Of a stretch of DNA of 64,000 nucleotides, positions 1 through 7,658 are shown in pieces (within the stretch, counting starts at the first letter, position 1; each line of letters starts with the position of its first letter). The DNA is taken from positions 6,510,001 through 6,574,000 of the forward strand of contig NZ_JAPEOK010000001.1 of assembly GCF_026341515.1 (NCBI RefSeq). Direction: 5' to 3'. The position numbers and the translations under genes are program-made. The stretch is from Streptomyces sp. NBC_00878. GTDB lineage: Bacteria; Actinomycetota; Actinomycetes; Streptomycetales; Streptomycetaceae. The notes under the pieces were generated by a model. That model was not told where the DNA came from. It saw only the letters and a program-made list of their open reading frames with translations, and did not search any database.

Positions 1-2
1 AG

Positions 3-866
3 CTCGCGAGCGAGTTCCGGTACCGGGATCCGATTCTGGACGCGCGGACGCTGGTGATCGCCATCTCGCAGTCCGGGGAGACCATGGACACGCTGATGGC
101 GTTGAGGCACGCGCGGGAGCAGGGGGCCAGGGTGCTGGCCGTCTGCAACACGAACGGGTCGACGATTCCCCGGGAGTCGGACGCCGTTCTTTACACGCAC
201 GCGGGGCCGGAGGTCGCGGTCGCGTCGACCAAGGCGTTTCTGACGCAGCTTGTTGCCTGCTATCTCGTGGCCTTGTACCTGGGGCAGGTGCGTGGGACCA
301 AGTGGGGCGACGAGATCCAGGCCGTGGTGCGTGACCTGTCCCGGATCTCGTGCGAGGTCGAGCGGGTGCTGGAGACGATGGAGCCGGTGCGGGAGTTGGC
401 CCGGTCGCTGGCCGGGAAGAACACCGTGCTGTTCCTGGGGCGGCACGTGGGGTATCCGGTCGCACTGGAGGGCGCGCTCAAGCTCAAGGAACTCGCGTAC
501 ATGCACGCCGAGGGCTTTGCGGCGGGGGAGTTGAAGCACGGGCCGATCGCTCTGATCGAGGAGGATCTGCCGGTGGTTGTCGTTGTGCCGTCTCCTCGGG
601 GGCGGTCTGTTCTGCACGACAAGATCGTGTCGAACATTCAGGAGATCCGGGCGCGGGGGGCTCGGACGATCGTGATCGCGGAGGAGGGGGACGAGGCGGT
701 GGTTCCGTACGCGGATCACTTGATTCGCATCCCTGCTACGCCGACGTTGCTTCAGCCGTTGGTGGCGACTGTGCCGTTGCAGGTGTTTGCTTGCGAGTTG
801 GCTACCGCTCGGGGCAACGAGGTGGATCAGCCGCGGAATCTGGCGAAGTCGGTGACCGTGGAGTAG
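3..866 (+). CDS. glmS: Glutamine--fructose-6-phosphate aminotransferase, C-terminal part
   Basis: The frame is open from the window edge and gives 287 residues, the isomerase half of GlmS; the glutaminase half lies outside. The enzyme makes glucosamine-6-phosphate for peptidoglycan precursors in the cytoplasm. Seen in the sequence: the first sugar-isomerase domain with the phosphate-binding SQSGETMDT loop (about residue 22 of the visible part), the ASTKAF segment, a second SIS domain containing KELAYMHAEGF and GELKHGPIALI, and the typical C-terminal end RNLAKSVTVE. The end of the gene overlaps the convergent DUF397 gene by 40 bases, so there is no room for a terminator between them. Identification is secure; only the 5' end is missing. 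Confidence 0.97.
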   Translation, partial: LASEFRYRDPILDARTLVIAISQSGETMDTLMALRHAREQGARVLAVCNTNGSTIPRESDAVLYTHAGPEVAVASTKAFLTQLVACYLVALYLGQVRGTKWGDEIQAVVRDLSRISCEVERVLETMEPVRELARSLAGKNTVLFLGRHVGYPVALEGALKLKELAYMHAEGFAAGELKHGPIALIEEDLPVVVVVPSPRGRSVLHDKIVSNIQEIRARGARTIVIAEEGDEAVVPYADHLIRIPATPTLLQPLVATVPLQVFACELATARGNEVDQPRNLAKSVTVE

Positions 867-1060
867 GGCGACTTCAGCGCTTCTATGAAGGGGGCGAAGG
901 CTCCGGTCGGGAAGGTGAGGGTGCGGGCGGCCGGGGTCTTGGAGTCGCGGATGGCTATGTGGGTGGGGGAGTTCGCGATCTCCACGCAGGAGTTGCCGTC
1001 ACCTGCGCCTGAGTGCGACGACTTCCGCCAGTTGTCGGGGGTGGCCACGGTGCGCCTCAT
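827..1060 (-). CDS. DUF397 domain protein
   Basis: A 77-residue protein with the DUF397 signature: WRKSSHS near residue 11, a GNSCVEIA strand, then IRDSK and a hydrophobic C-terminal part. These small proteins occur in streptomycetes next to XRE/DUF5753 regulators and are thought to be their partners, in a relationship compared to toxin-antitoxin or anti-regulator pairs; the biochemical role is not settled. Its ATG overlaps the stop of the upstream XRE gene (ATGA, 1057-1060), so the two are translationally coupled. The 3' end runs 40 bases into glmS on the other strand. Confidence 0.9.
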   Translation of the reverse strand: MRRTVATPDNWRKSSHSGAGDGNSCVEIANSPTHIAIRDSKTPAARTLTFPTGAFAPFIEALKSPYSTVTDFARFRG

Positions 1061-1908
1061 ACTTCCTTGGACAGTCTGTGGATGAAGTCACGCGAACGCG
1101 CTGTGTCGAGTGACGCGGCTTCCACTCTACGGAAGAGTGTTCGAAACACGTTGAGTTGCGCGTCGGAATCGATGAATGCTGCGGCGTGAGGTGCGTCGCC
1201 AACGGCCGTGTCCAGCCTGGGTACGGCGCCGCCTGCCATCATCATGGCGGTCCAGGACCCGCCGAAGCCGTCCAGGTCGAACGGGATGACGCGCAGGGTG
1301 ATGTGGTCCGCCTCGGAGAGTTCGAGGAGGCTGGCGAGTTGGGCTCGTGAGGCGGCGCGGTCGTCGACCCGGATGCGCAGTGCCGCCTCGTGGATAACCG
1401 CCTCGTAAGGCGTGGGATCGGAGCCTTCGAAGATCACCTTGCGTTGCATCCGGTGCCGGACGCGCAATTCCAAATCCTCGCAGGGGAGTTCGGGGATCCT
1501 GTCGGAGAAAATGGTGCGGGCGTAATCCTCCGTCTGAAGAGGGCCAGGGATGTACAGGAACTGGACCTCCCGCAGGAACGTAGCGTGGTGCTCAAGTTCG
1601 GTGAGGTCGAGGAAGGGTGTGGGCAGCAGCCCTCGGTAGTCCTCCCACCAGCCGCGCGTTCGGTTGGTTGCCATGGCGACCAGCGCATCGACGAGGGCCT
1701 GGTCCGTGCAGGCGTAGTTGGTGGCGAGACGGCGTAGGCGCTTTTCGCTCACGCCGGACAGTGCCGACTCGATCTGGTTGATCTGGACGGAACTCACCCC
1801 GAGCGAGGTTGCCGCCTCGCGGCCCGTCAGTCCTGCTGCGTTGCGAAGTCTGCGTAGCTCGATCCCCAGGCGCATCTGACGTGCCGTTGGTTCGCGCCTC
1901 AACCCCAT
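1057..1908 (-). CDS. XRE-type helix-turn-helix regulator with DUF5753 domain
   Basis: A 283-residue DNA-binding protein. Residues about 12-65 form an XRE helix-turn-helix (RRLRNAAGLTGREAATSLG, then SVQINQIESAL), and the rest is the DUF5753 ligand or partner domain (FLYIPGPLQTEDYAR, RHRMQRKVIF, a late AAFIDSDAQLNVFRTLFRR). I start it at ATG 1908 because GGGGAGC sits just upstream; an open frame extends to 2088 but lacks a better site. It is followed with 4-nt overlap by the DUF397 gene and faces a histidine-kinase-like ATPase gene across a short divergent promoter region. Members of this family regulate development and antibiotic production in Streptomyces; which process is controlled here cannot be told. 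Confidence 0.92.
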   Translation of the reverse strand: MGLRREPTARQMRLGIELRRLRNAAGLTGREAATSLGVSSVQINQIESALSGVSEKRLRRLATNYACTDQALVDALVAMATNRTRGWWEDYRGLLPTPFLDLTELEHHATFLREVQFLYIPGPLQTEDYARTIFSDRIPELPCEDLELRVRHRMQRKVIFEGSDPTPYEAVIHEAALRIRVDDRAASRAQLASLLELSEADHITLRVIPFDLDGFGGSWTAMMMAGGAVPRLDTAVGDAPHAAAFIDSDAQLNVFRTLFRRVEAASLDTARSRDFIHRLSKEV

Positions 1909-1979
1909 CGATTGCTCCCCTGTCCGACGTGCCCGTGAGCGCAGCTCGTTCGGGGTCAGATTACGCGATCGACTTGCTC

Positions 1980-1997
1980 GACCTTTAAATGAAGGTC
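1980..1997. promoter_or_regulatory. Palindrome in divergent promoter region (candidate operator)
   Basis: GACCTT, six bases, AAGGTC: a perfect 6-6-6 inverted repeat in an AT-richer patch between the XRE regulator (start 1908, - strand) and the ATP-binding protein (start 2134, + strand). Its position suits autoregulation by the XRE protein. Only sequence symmetry supports this. Confidence 0.4.
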
Positions 1998-2133
1998 TAC
2001 CGTCAGTGACGCGACGCACACACTGCGGAACGCCGGAACCCCGGAAGCGCACCGCCCCGTCCTGCCATGACGGCTGCGGCACAGCCACCGCCCGCCCCTC
2101 CGTAACTCCCCACCAACCGAACGGAGTTCACGC

Positions 2134-2556
2134 ATGCCCGAAAGCGAAACCGAACCCGAATCCTGGGAATACTCCCTCGACATCCCGAACGACCCCCGAG
2201 CCGTCACCATCAGTCGCCGCACGTTCCGTCTGATCCTCACCATGCACGGCCTGATCCGCCTCGTCGACGTCGCCGAACTCCTCGCGAGCGAGCTGGTCGC
2301 CAACGCCGTATGCCACACGAAAGGACCCGCTGCCCTGCGGGTGCGTTGGTCGGCGGGCGTCCTGCGGATCGCGGTGTGGGACGCCGATCCGGAGCCGCCC
2401 GAACCGCCGGGAAAGCTGGAGCAGCTCGGTGAGGCGGAGGGGGGCCGGGGGCTCGCGCTGGTCCGGGCGTGCTCGGACCTGTGGGGCTGGCAGCCGCTGT
2501 CCAGATTCGGCAACCGTGGCAAGTGCGTGTGGTGCGAGTTGGCCGCCGTCGCCTGA
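2134..2556 (+). CDS. ATP-binding protein, anti-sigma-factor-like (HATPase_c)
   Basis: A 140-residue GHKL-type ATPase domain of the RsbW/SpoIIAB sort: N box LLASELVANAVCH (about residues 49-61), the D box in VWDADP, and the G box GGRGLALVRACSDLWGW near residue 100. Such stand-alone kinase-like proteins are very numerous in Streptomyces and act as anti-sigma or signalling proteins; no partner sigma factor is encoded here. It is transcribed divergently from the XRE-DUF397 pair. The ATG at 2134 follows an acceptable purine-rich stretch (ACGGAG). The same trio, damaged, recurs at 44.4-45.2 kb. Confidence 0.88.
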   Translation: MPESETEPESWEYSLDIPNDPRAVTISRRTFRLILTMHGLIRLVDVAELLASELVANAVCHTKGPAALRVRWSAGVLRIAVWDADPEPPEPPGKLEQLGEAEGGRGLALVRACSDLWGWQPLSRFGNRGKCVWCELAAVA

Positions 2557-2636
2557 ACGTTTTATCGCCCCCCGAAAGGGTGAACGCATCCCGATCACCC
2601 GGACAACCGATCCTTTGATCCATCTAGGTTGCGCAT

Positions 2637-3578
2637 ATGGTGACATCAGCTCATGAGGGCATGCATCGCATCTTCCAGGAGCGGCCCGAGATCCTGGCTC
2701 CCGTGTTCGGGGAACTGGGTGTCCCGTTGTCAACGAAGGCGACTGTGGACGCCGTCACCACGGACGTGACGGAGACCAAGCCGCTGGAACGACGCGTGGA
2801 CACCGTCCTGCGCATCAGCACGTCCGACGGTGAGGAGTTCCTGCTCGCTATTGAGGCGCAGTCGGGCAAGGTCGTTGGCAAGGAGGCGAGTTGGGCTTAC
2901 TACATCGCCTTCCTCCAGGCCAAGTACCGCCTGCCCGTGCTGCTTCTGGTGGTCTGTCAGGACCGGGCTACGGCCAAGTGGGCGGTCGGTCCCTTCGATT
3001 GCGGCACGGGCGGATGGACGGCTCTGCGGTTGTATCCGTTAGTCGCCGGGCCGGACAATCTGCCGGTGATCACCGACGCCAGGACTGTGGCGAAGAAGCT
3101 CGCGCTGGCCGTGCTCTCTGCCGTGGCCCACGCCCGCAATCCGGAGTGCGGGGCCATACTGGAGGTGATCGGCATTGTCCTTCGAGAACTCCGAGAATCG
3201 GACCCCGAGACAGTCGAGTACTTCGTCGAGTTCCTGGAAATCAACCTGGGTAGCACCCCAGCCGGAAAGAAATGGCAGGAAATCATGTCGGTCGTCATCT
3301 ACTTCCCCGGTCGAGGGACGCTCCGGGAGAGGATCTACCTGGAGGCCAAGGCCGAGGGACAGGCCGAGGGCCAGGCCGAAGAGCGTGCCTCGATGGTCCT
3401 GAGCGTCCTGGAGAAGCGCGGGATCCCCGTTCCCGAGGACACACGGGAGCGCATCACCTCGTGCGCTGATCTCGACACCCTCGCCCTCTGGGTCGACCGC
3501 TCCTGGACAGCCACAGCGGCCCAGGACCTGTTCGCCGAGGACCCGGAGGTTTCCGGGAGCAGTCCTGAACAGGCCTGA
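2637..3578 (+). CDS. Rpn/PD-(D/E)XK-nuclease-like protein
   Basis: A 313-residue protein resembling the Rpn family of recombination-promoting nuclease/transposase-like proteins. The core shows RRVDTVLRI followed by FLLAIEAQ (the D and E-x-Q positions of the PD-(D/E)XK fold) and an aromatic SWAYYIAFLQAKY helix, residues about 50-100. The second half has an A-E-G-Q repeat helix (residues about 240-255) and a C-terminal segment ERITSCADLDTLALWVDR that recurs in the next gene. Codon 135 (bases 3039-3041) is TTA, the codon read by the developmentally controlled bldA tRNA in Streptomyces, so expression may be late. A later ATG at 2661 is an alternative start. Family assignment is by motif only. Confidence 0.75.
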   Translation: MVTSAHEGMHRIFQERPEILAPVFGELGVPLSTKATVDAVTTDVTETKPLERRVDTVLRISTSDGEEFLLAIEAQSGKVVGKEASWAYYIAFLQAKYRLPVLLLVVCQDRATAKWAVGPFDCGTGGWTALRLYPLVAGPDNLPVITDARTVAKKLALAVLSAVAHARNPECGAILEVIGIVLRELRESDPETVEYFVEFLEINLGSTPAGKKWQEIMSVVIYFPGRGTLRERIYLEAKAEGQAEGQAEERASMVLSVLEKRGIPVPEDTRERITSCADLDTLALWVDRSWTATAAQDLFAEDPEVSGSSPEQA

Positions 3579-3581
3579 GCG

Positions 3582-4031
3582 TTGACAGACCTGCAAGACA
3601 ATCAGCAGAGCCGGAACCCGGAGCTGCAAGAGGAGGTCTCAGGCATTGCCATGTCGCTCGCGGCGGCCATGGCCTTTGGGCTCCAGCCCGAGAAGGCCAC
3701 GGCCGAACTCCACAGAAGGTTGAAGGAGATCCTCAAGTGGGAGGGCTTGTCTCCCGGGCAGATCGCCTTTCTGCGGGGCAAGATCGAGAAGTGGCCGCCC
3801 GGTTACGCCGAGCGGTGGGCCTCAGGGTATGCCGCAGGTCTGGCGCAGGGGCTGGCCAAGGGAACTCTGGCCGTGCTGGAAGTACGGCGGCTCTCAATCT
3901 CCGACGATGTCCGCGAGCGCATCACCACTTGCACGGATCACGCTCGCCTCGACGACTGGCTCGACCGGGCCGGAACGGTCGAGCGAGCGGAGGACCTGTT
4001 TCGGGCGGGTGCGGAGCTTGACCGGGAATAG
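3582..4031 (+). CDS. Small protein sharing the C-terminal domain of the preceding Rpn-like protein
   Basis: A 149-residue protein beginning three bases after the previous stop, using TTG at 3582; a weaker alternative is ATG 3651, 14 nt behind GAGGAGG. It lacks the nuclease core but its last ~90 residues mirror the neighbour's C-terminus: an AAGLAQGLAKG helix, then VRERITTCTDHARLDDWLDRA and EDLFRAG, against TRERITSCADLDTLALWVDR and QDLFAED. This looks like a partial tandem duplicate, or a separately expressed helical regulatory domain. Function unknown. The operon arrangement suggests joint expression with the Rpn-like gene. Confidence 0.75.
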   Translation: MTDLQDNQQSRNPELQEEVSGIAMSLAAAMAFGLQPEKATAELHRRLKEILKWEGLSPGQIAFLRGKIEKWPPGYAERWASGYAAGLAQGLAKGTLAVLEVRRLSISDDVRERITTCTDHARLDDWLDRAGTVERAEDLFRAGAELDRE

Positions 4032-4040
4032 GGTGCCCTG

Positions 4041-4412
4041 ATGAGCATCATCGGTGTCGGGATCGACGTGGCCGAGATCGATCGGTTCGCGGTGTCGCTG
4101 GAGCGGACGCCTGGGATGGCCGAACGGCTGTTTCTGGAGAGCGAGTTGCTGCTGCCCAGCGGGGAGCGCAGGGGTGTTGCCTCCCTCGCCGCTCGCTTCG
4201 CCGCGAAGGAGGCGTTGGCCAAGGCGCTGGGCGCGCCGGGGGGGCTGCGCTGGACCGATGCGGAGGTATATGTCGAGGACAGTGGGCAGCCGCGGTTGCG
4301 GGTGTCGGGGACGGTTGCCGCGCGGGCGGCGGAGCTGGGTGTTCGGGCGTGGCATGTTTCGCTGAGCCATGACGCGGGGGTGGCCTCGGCGGTGGTGGTG
4401 GCGGAGGGTTAG
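4041..4412 (+). CDS. acpS: Holo-[acyl-carrier-protein] synthase
   Basis: A 123-residue AcpS-type phosphopantetheinyl transferase that activates acyl carrier proteins with the phosphopantetheine arm of CoA. Seen: the N-terminal magnesium-binding motif [12 protein letters not shown] (residues 5-16), the second motif [13 protein letters not shown] (residues about 53-65) with the catalytic Glu-Ala-Lys region, and the C-terminal WHVSLSHD. Length is normal for the family. It starts nine bases after the preceding stop, but that gene pair is probably an insertion; acpS followed by the NAD(P)HX repair gene and alr is a usual Streptomyces arrangement. Confidence 0.96.
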   Translation: MSIIGVGIDVAEIDRFAVSLERTPGMAERLFLESELLLPSGERRGVASLAARFAAKEALAKALGAPGGLRWTDAEVYVEDSGQPRLRVSGTVAARAAELGVRAWHVSLSHDAGVASAVVVAEG

Positions 4413-4470
4413 GGCAACGTGCTCCCCAGCGGGACTTAGGCCGGTGGACAACGTGCGGGACCGTCGTGGT

Positions 4471-4552
4471 TGGTCGCGCGGTTCCCCGCGCCCCTATACA
4501 CAGCCGGGGCTGCACCGCCGTCTTTTTAGGGGCGCGGGGAACTGCGCGATCA
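4471..4552. repeat. Dispersed GC-rich intergenic repeat, two copies in inverted orientation
   Basis: Between acpS and the next gene, a stretch starting at 4471 (GGTCGCGCGGTTCCCCGCGC core) and another at 4527-4552 are inverted copies with about two mismatches over 26 bases. They enclose a smaller hairpin (CAGCCGGGGCTG). Related copies are at 9811-9895, 13185-13282, 34296-34345 and 56440-56500. The paired arms could fold as a long stem after acpS and may act as a terminator; the dispersion suggests a mobile or recombinogenic element. Confidence 0.7.
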
Positions 4553-4619
4553 GCCCCCACCCACCCGCAGCCGACGTGCTGGCTCGGCGCGCAGCGGCGG
4601 AATGCGGGAAACTCGGGCC

Positions 4620-6062
4620 ATGCGTACTGCGTACAACGTGGAGACAGTGAGGGCGGCCGAGCGGGAGCTGATGGCGCGGCTGCCTGACGGGGCGTTGATG
4701 CAGCGGGCGGCGGCCGGACTCGCCGCGGCCTGCGCCGAGTTGCTGGGGCGGGTGTACGGCAGTCGGGTCGTCCTGCTGGTCGGCAGTGGTGACAACGGCG
4801 GCGACGCCCTTTACGCCGGTGCCCGGCTGGGTCGGCGTGGCGCGGGTGTCACGGCGGTCCTGCTCGCGCCCGAGCGGACCCATGCCGGTGGGCTTGATGC
4901 CCTGCGGCGCGCGGGTGGCACGGTCGTACGAGGGGCCGATGCGGACGCCGCCGAGGAAGCGATCTTTCGCGCCGACCTCGTCGTGGATGGGATTGTGGGG
5001 ATCGGGGGGAAGGGGGGGCTGCGGGCGGATGCCGTCCCCCTTGTGGACGTTGTTCGTGCGGCTCGCGTTGCCGTCGTCGCCGTTGATCTGCCCAGTGGTG
5101 TCGAGGCCGATAGCGGGGAAGTGCGCGGTGTTGCCCTGCGGGCCGATCTGACCGTGACCTTTGGGACGCACAAGCCCGGGCTGCTCGTTGATCCCGCGAA
5201 GGAGTACGCCGGGTCCGTGCGGCTTGTTGATATTGGGCTCTCGTTGCCGGACGAGGCCGAGTTGGAGGCCTTGCAGCACGCCGATGTCGCGGCGCTGCTG
5301 CCTGTGCCCGGGGTCGAGAGTGACAAGTACCGGCGTGGGGTCGTGGGGATCGCGGCCGGGTCCGCCCGGTATCCCGGGGCCGCCGTGCTGGCCGTTGCCG
5401 GGGCCCTGCGGGGCGGGGCCGGGGCCGTGCGGTACGTCGGGCCCGCGGGGGACGCCGTGATCGCGCGGTTCCCGGAGACCCTGGTGTCGTCCGGGTCGCC
5501 CGAGCGGGCCGGGCGTGTGCAGGCGTGGGTCGTGGGGCCCGGGATCGGTGAGGACGGTGACGCCGTTGCCGCCGTGCTCGCGACTGATGTGCCGGTGCTC
5601 GTGGATGCCGATGGGCTGCGGCTCGCGGAGCGGGACGTCGTACGGGCGCGGACCTCGCCCACCTTGCTCACGCCGCACGCCGGTGAAGCCGCCGCGTTGC
5701 TCGGTGTCTCGCGGGAGGAGGTCGAGGGGGCTCGGCTGGCCTCCGTGCGGGAGCTTGCGGCCGCCTATGGGGCGACCGTGTTGCTCAAGGGGTCTACCAC
5801 CTTGGTGGCCGAACCGGGGGGTGGGGCTGTGCGCGTGAACTCCACCGGTACCTCCTGGCTCGCCACCGCGGGGAGCGGGGACGTGTTGTCGGGGCTTACC
5901 GGGTCGCTGCTCGCCGCTGGGCTGGGGGCGCTGGACGCCGGCAGCGCGGGGGCCTATCTCCATGGGCTCGCGGGGCGGTTCGCGGCGGGCGGGGCGCCCG
6001 TGGGGGCGTACGACGTGGCCGACTCGGTGCGGGAGGCCTGGCGGGATGTCGTGGAGGGCTGA
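4620..6062 (+). CDS. nnr: Bifunctional NAD(P)H-hydrate epimerase / ADP-dependent NAD(P)H-hydrate dehydratase
   Basis: A 480-residue fusion that repairs hydrated NAD(P)H. The N-terminal YjeF epimerase domain spans about residues 1-200 with VGSGDNGGDALYAGARL and the VVDGIVGIGG segment; the C-terminal ribokinase-like dehydratase domain (about 220-480) has LLTPHAGEAAALLGV, TSWLATAGSGDVLSGLTG and a glycine-rich ATP/ADP loop. ATG 4620 (MRTAYNVETVRAAE) matches the family N-terminus; an upstream in-frame ATG at 4602 would add six residues. It lies between acpS and alr as in many streptomycetes. Confidence 0.95.
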   Translation: MRTAYNVETVRAAERELMARLPDGALMQRAAAGLAAACAELLGRVYGSRVVLLVGSGDNGGDALYAGARLGRRGAGVTAVLLAPERTHAGGLDALRRAGGTVVRGADADAAEEAIFRADLVVDGIVGIGGKGGLRADAVPLVDVVRAARVAVVAVDLPSGVEADSGEVRGVALRADLTVTFGTHKPGLLVDPAKEYAGSVRLVDIGLSLPDEAELEALQHADVAALLPVPGVESDKYRRGVVGIAAGSARYPGAAVLAVAGALRGGAGAVRYVGPAGDAVIARFPETLVSSGSPERAGRVQAWVVGPGIGEDGDAVAAVLATDVPVLVDADGLRLAERDVVRARTSPTLLTPHAGEAAALLGVSREEVEGARLASVRELAAAYGATVLLKGSTTLVAEPGGGAVRVNSTGTSWLATAGSGDVLSGLTGSLLAAGLGALDAGSAGAYLHGLAGRFAAGGAPVGAYDVADSVREAWRDVVEG

Positions 6063-6156
6063 GTGCGCGCCGCGTACTCCGTACGCGTGCGCACAACGGG
6101 CGACCCTTCCGCGCGGCTGAACCCGGCACGCCGTCCCCCGGGGTTTCGCTGTGCGC

Positions 6157-6342
6157 ATGGTCCGTCAGAGAACTGTTGCCCTGCTGGTCGCCGCCCCGGA
6201 GAGCGACGAGCTGATCGAGTACGTGCCGCTGAGTGACGCCGTGGCGCGGCGGGCGGGGGTCGTGGCGTGCGGCAAGCAGACCGGGCCGTATCAGCGGCAG
6301 GGTGACTACGTGTACGCGTGGGGCCGCAGGGCCGGTACCTGA
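6157..6342 (+). CDS. Small hypothetical protein
   Basis: A 61-residue open frame (GTG 6151 two codons upstream is an alternative) between the NAD(P)HX repair gene and alr. Third codon positions are strongly GC, as expected for Streptomyces coding sequence, which is the main argument that it is real. The sequence begins MVRQRTVALLVAAPESDE and ends YVYAWGRRAGT; no family is recognised. It ends 35 bases before the alr start and would be co-transcribed with it. Confidence 0.45.
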   Translation: MVRQRTVALLVAAPESDELIEYVPLSDAVARRAGVVACGKQTGPYQRQGDYVYAWGRRAGT

Positions 6343-6377
6343 GGGCAGTGTCCGACCCCTCTGAGACACTGGGCGCG

Positions 6378-7529
6378 ATGACTGAGACAGCACCCGCGCG
6401 GGCCCGCGCCGAAATCGACCTGGCCGCTCTGCAGGCCAATGTGCGGGCTCTGCGTGCCCAGGCGCCGACCGCCGCCCTCATGGCGGTGGTCAAGTCCGAC
6501 GCGTACGGACATGGGGCTGTGCCGTGTGCTCGCGCGGCTCTCGACGCCGGCGCGACCTGGCTGGGCACCGCCACGCCGGAGGAGGCCCTGGCCCTTCGTG
6601 CGGCTGGTCTGAACGGGCGGATCATGTGCTGGCTGTGGGCCCCCGGCGGGCCCTGGCGGGCGGCCGTCGAGGCCGATCTGGATCTCGGGATCAGTGGGGT
6701 GTGGGCGCTGCGTGAGGCCGTGGAGGCCGCTCGGGTGTCCGGTCGCGTCGCCCGCGTCCAGCTCAAGGCCGACACCGGGCTCGGGCGGAACGGGTGCCAG
6801 CCCGCCGACTGGCCCGAGCTCCTCGCCGAGGCCCTGCGTGCCGAGGCCGAGGGGCTCGTGCGGGTCGTCGGCCTGTGGTCTCATTTCGCTTGCGCCGACG
6901 AGCCCGGGCATCCGTCCATCGAGGCTCAGCTCGGCCGATTCCGGGAGATGCTGGCCTATGCGGAGGGGCAGGGCGTCCGCCCCGAGGTGCGGCACATCGC
7001 CAACTCGCCCGCCACGCTCACGCTCCCCGAGAGCCACTTCGACCTCGTACGGACCGGGATCGCGGTGTACGGCGTCTCGCCCAGCCCCGAGCTGGGCACC
7101 CCGGCCGACCTCGGGCTGCGCCCCGTGATGACGCTGTCGGCATCGCTGGCGCTGGTGAAGCACGTACCGGCGGGACACGGCGTCAGTTACGGGCATCAGT
7201 ACGTCACGGCGGGCGACACGACCCTCGGCCTCGTGCCCGTCGGGTACGCGGACGGCATCCCGCGCCACGCCTCCGGCACCGGTCCCGTTCTGGTCGGCGG
7301 CAAGTGGCGGACGGTCGCGGGACGGGTCGCGATGGACCAGTTCGCGGTCGACCTCGGCGGGGACGAGCCACCGGTCGGCGAGAGAGTCGTCCTCTTCGGG
7401 CCCGGCGACCACGGCGAGCCGACCGCCGAGGACTGGGCCAAGGCCGCGGGCACGATCGCGTACGAAATCGTCACCCGGATCGGAACCCGGGTGCCGCGCG
7501 TTTACGTGAATACCGAACAAGCGGGGTAA
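6378..7529 (+). CDS. alr: Alanine racemase
   Basis: A 383-residue fold-type III PLP enzyme that interconverts L- and D-alanine for peptidoglycan. The PLP lysine is Lys39 in MAVVKSDAYGHG; the barrel carries LKADTGLGRNG and HIANSPATL, and the C-terminal beta domain supplies the partner tyrosine region LVPVGYADGIPR and the GRVAMDQF strand. I chose ATG 6378 (MTETAPARARAEIDLAAL) because the family start lies a few residues before AEIDL; the frame is open 60 bases further upstream. Length is normal for an actinobacterial Alr. Confidence 0.96.
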   Translation: MTETAPARARAEIDLAALQANVRALRAQAPTAALMAVVKSDAYGHGAVPCARAALDAGATWLGTATPEEALALRAAGLNGRIMCWLWAPGGPWRAAVEADLDLGISGVWALREAVEAARVSGRVARVQLKADTGLGRNGCQPADWPELLAEALRAEAEGLVRVVGLWSHFACADEPGHPSIEAQLGRFREMLAYAEGQGVRPEVRHIANSPATLTLPESHFDLVRTGIAVYGVSPSPELGTPADLGLRPVMTLSASLALVKHVPAGHGVSYGHQYVTAGDTTLGLVPVGYADGIPRHASGTGPVLVGGKWRTVAGRVAMDQFAVDLGGDEPPVGERVVLFGPGDHGEPTAEDWAKAAGTIAYEIVTRIGTRVPRVYVNTEQAG

Positions 7530-7658
7530 CCGCCCAAGTGCGGGCAGGGCACCGCGGGAACCGGCAGTACCACCGGCAGCAACAGCGACACCGACAGTCA
7601 CACCGACCGTCACACCGACAGCAGACATGGGCAGTGCCCCGGCGAAGAGGAGCGGTAC

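Noticed and set aside
4494..6158. A 554-codon open frame on the - strand
   Set aside because: Antisense to the NAD(P)HX repair gene, with low-complexity Pro/Gly/Arg composition and no domain.
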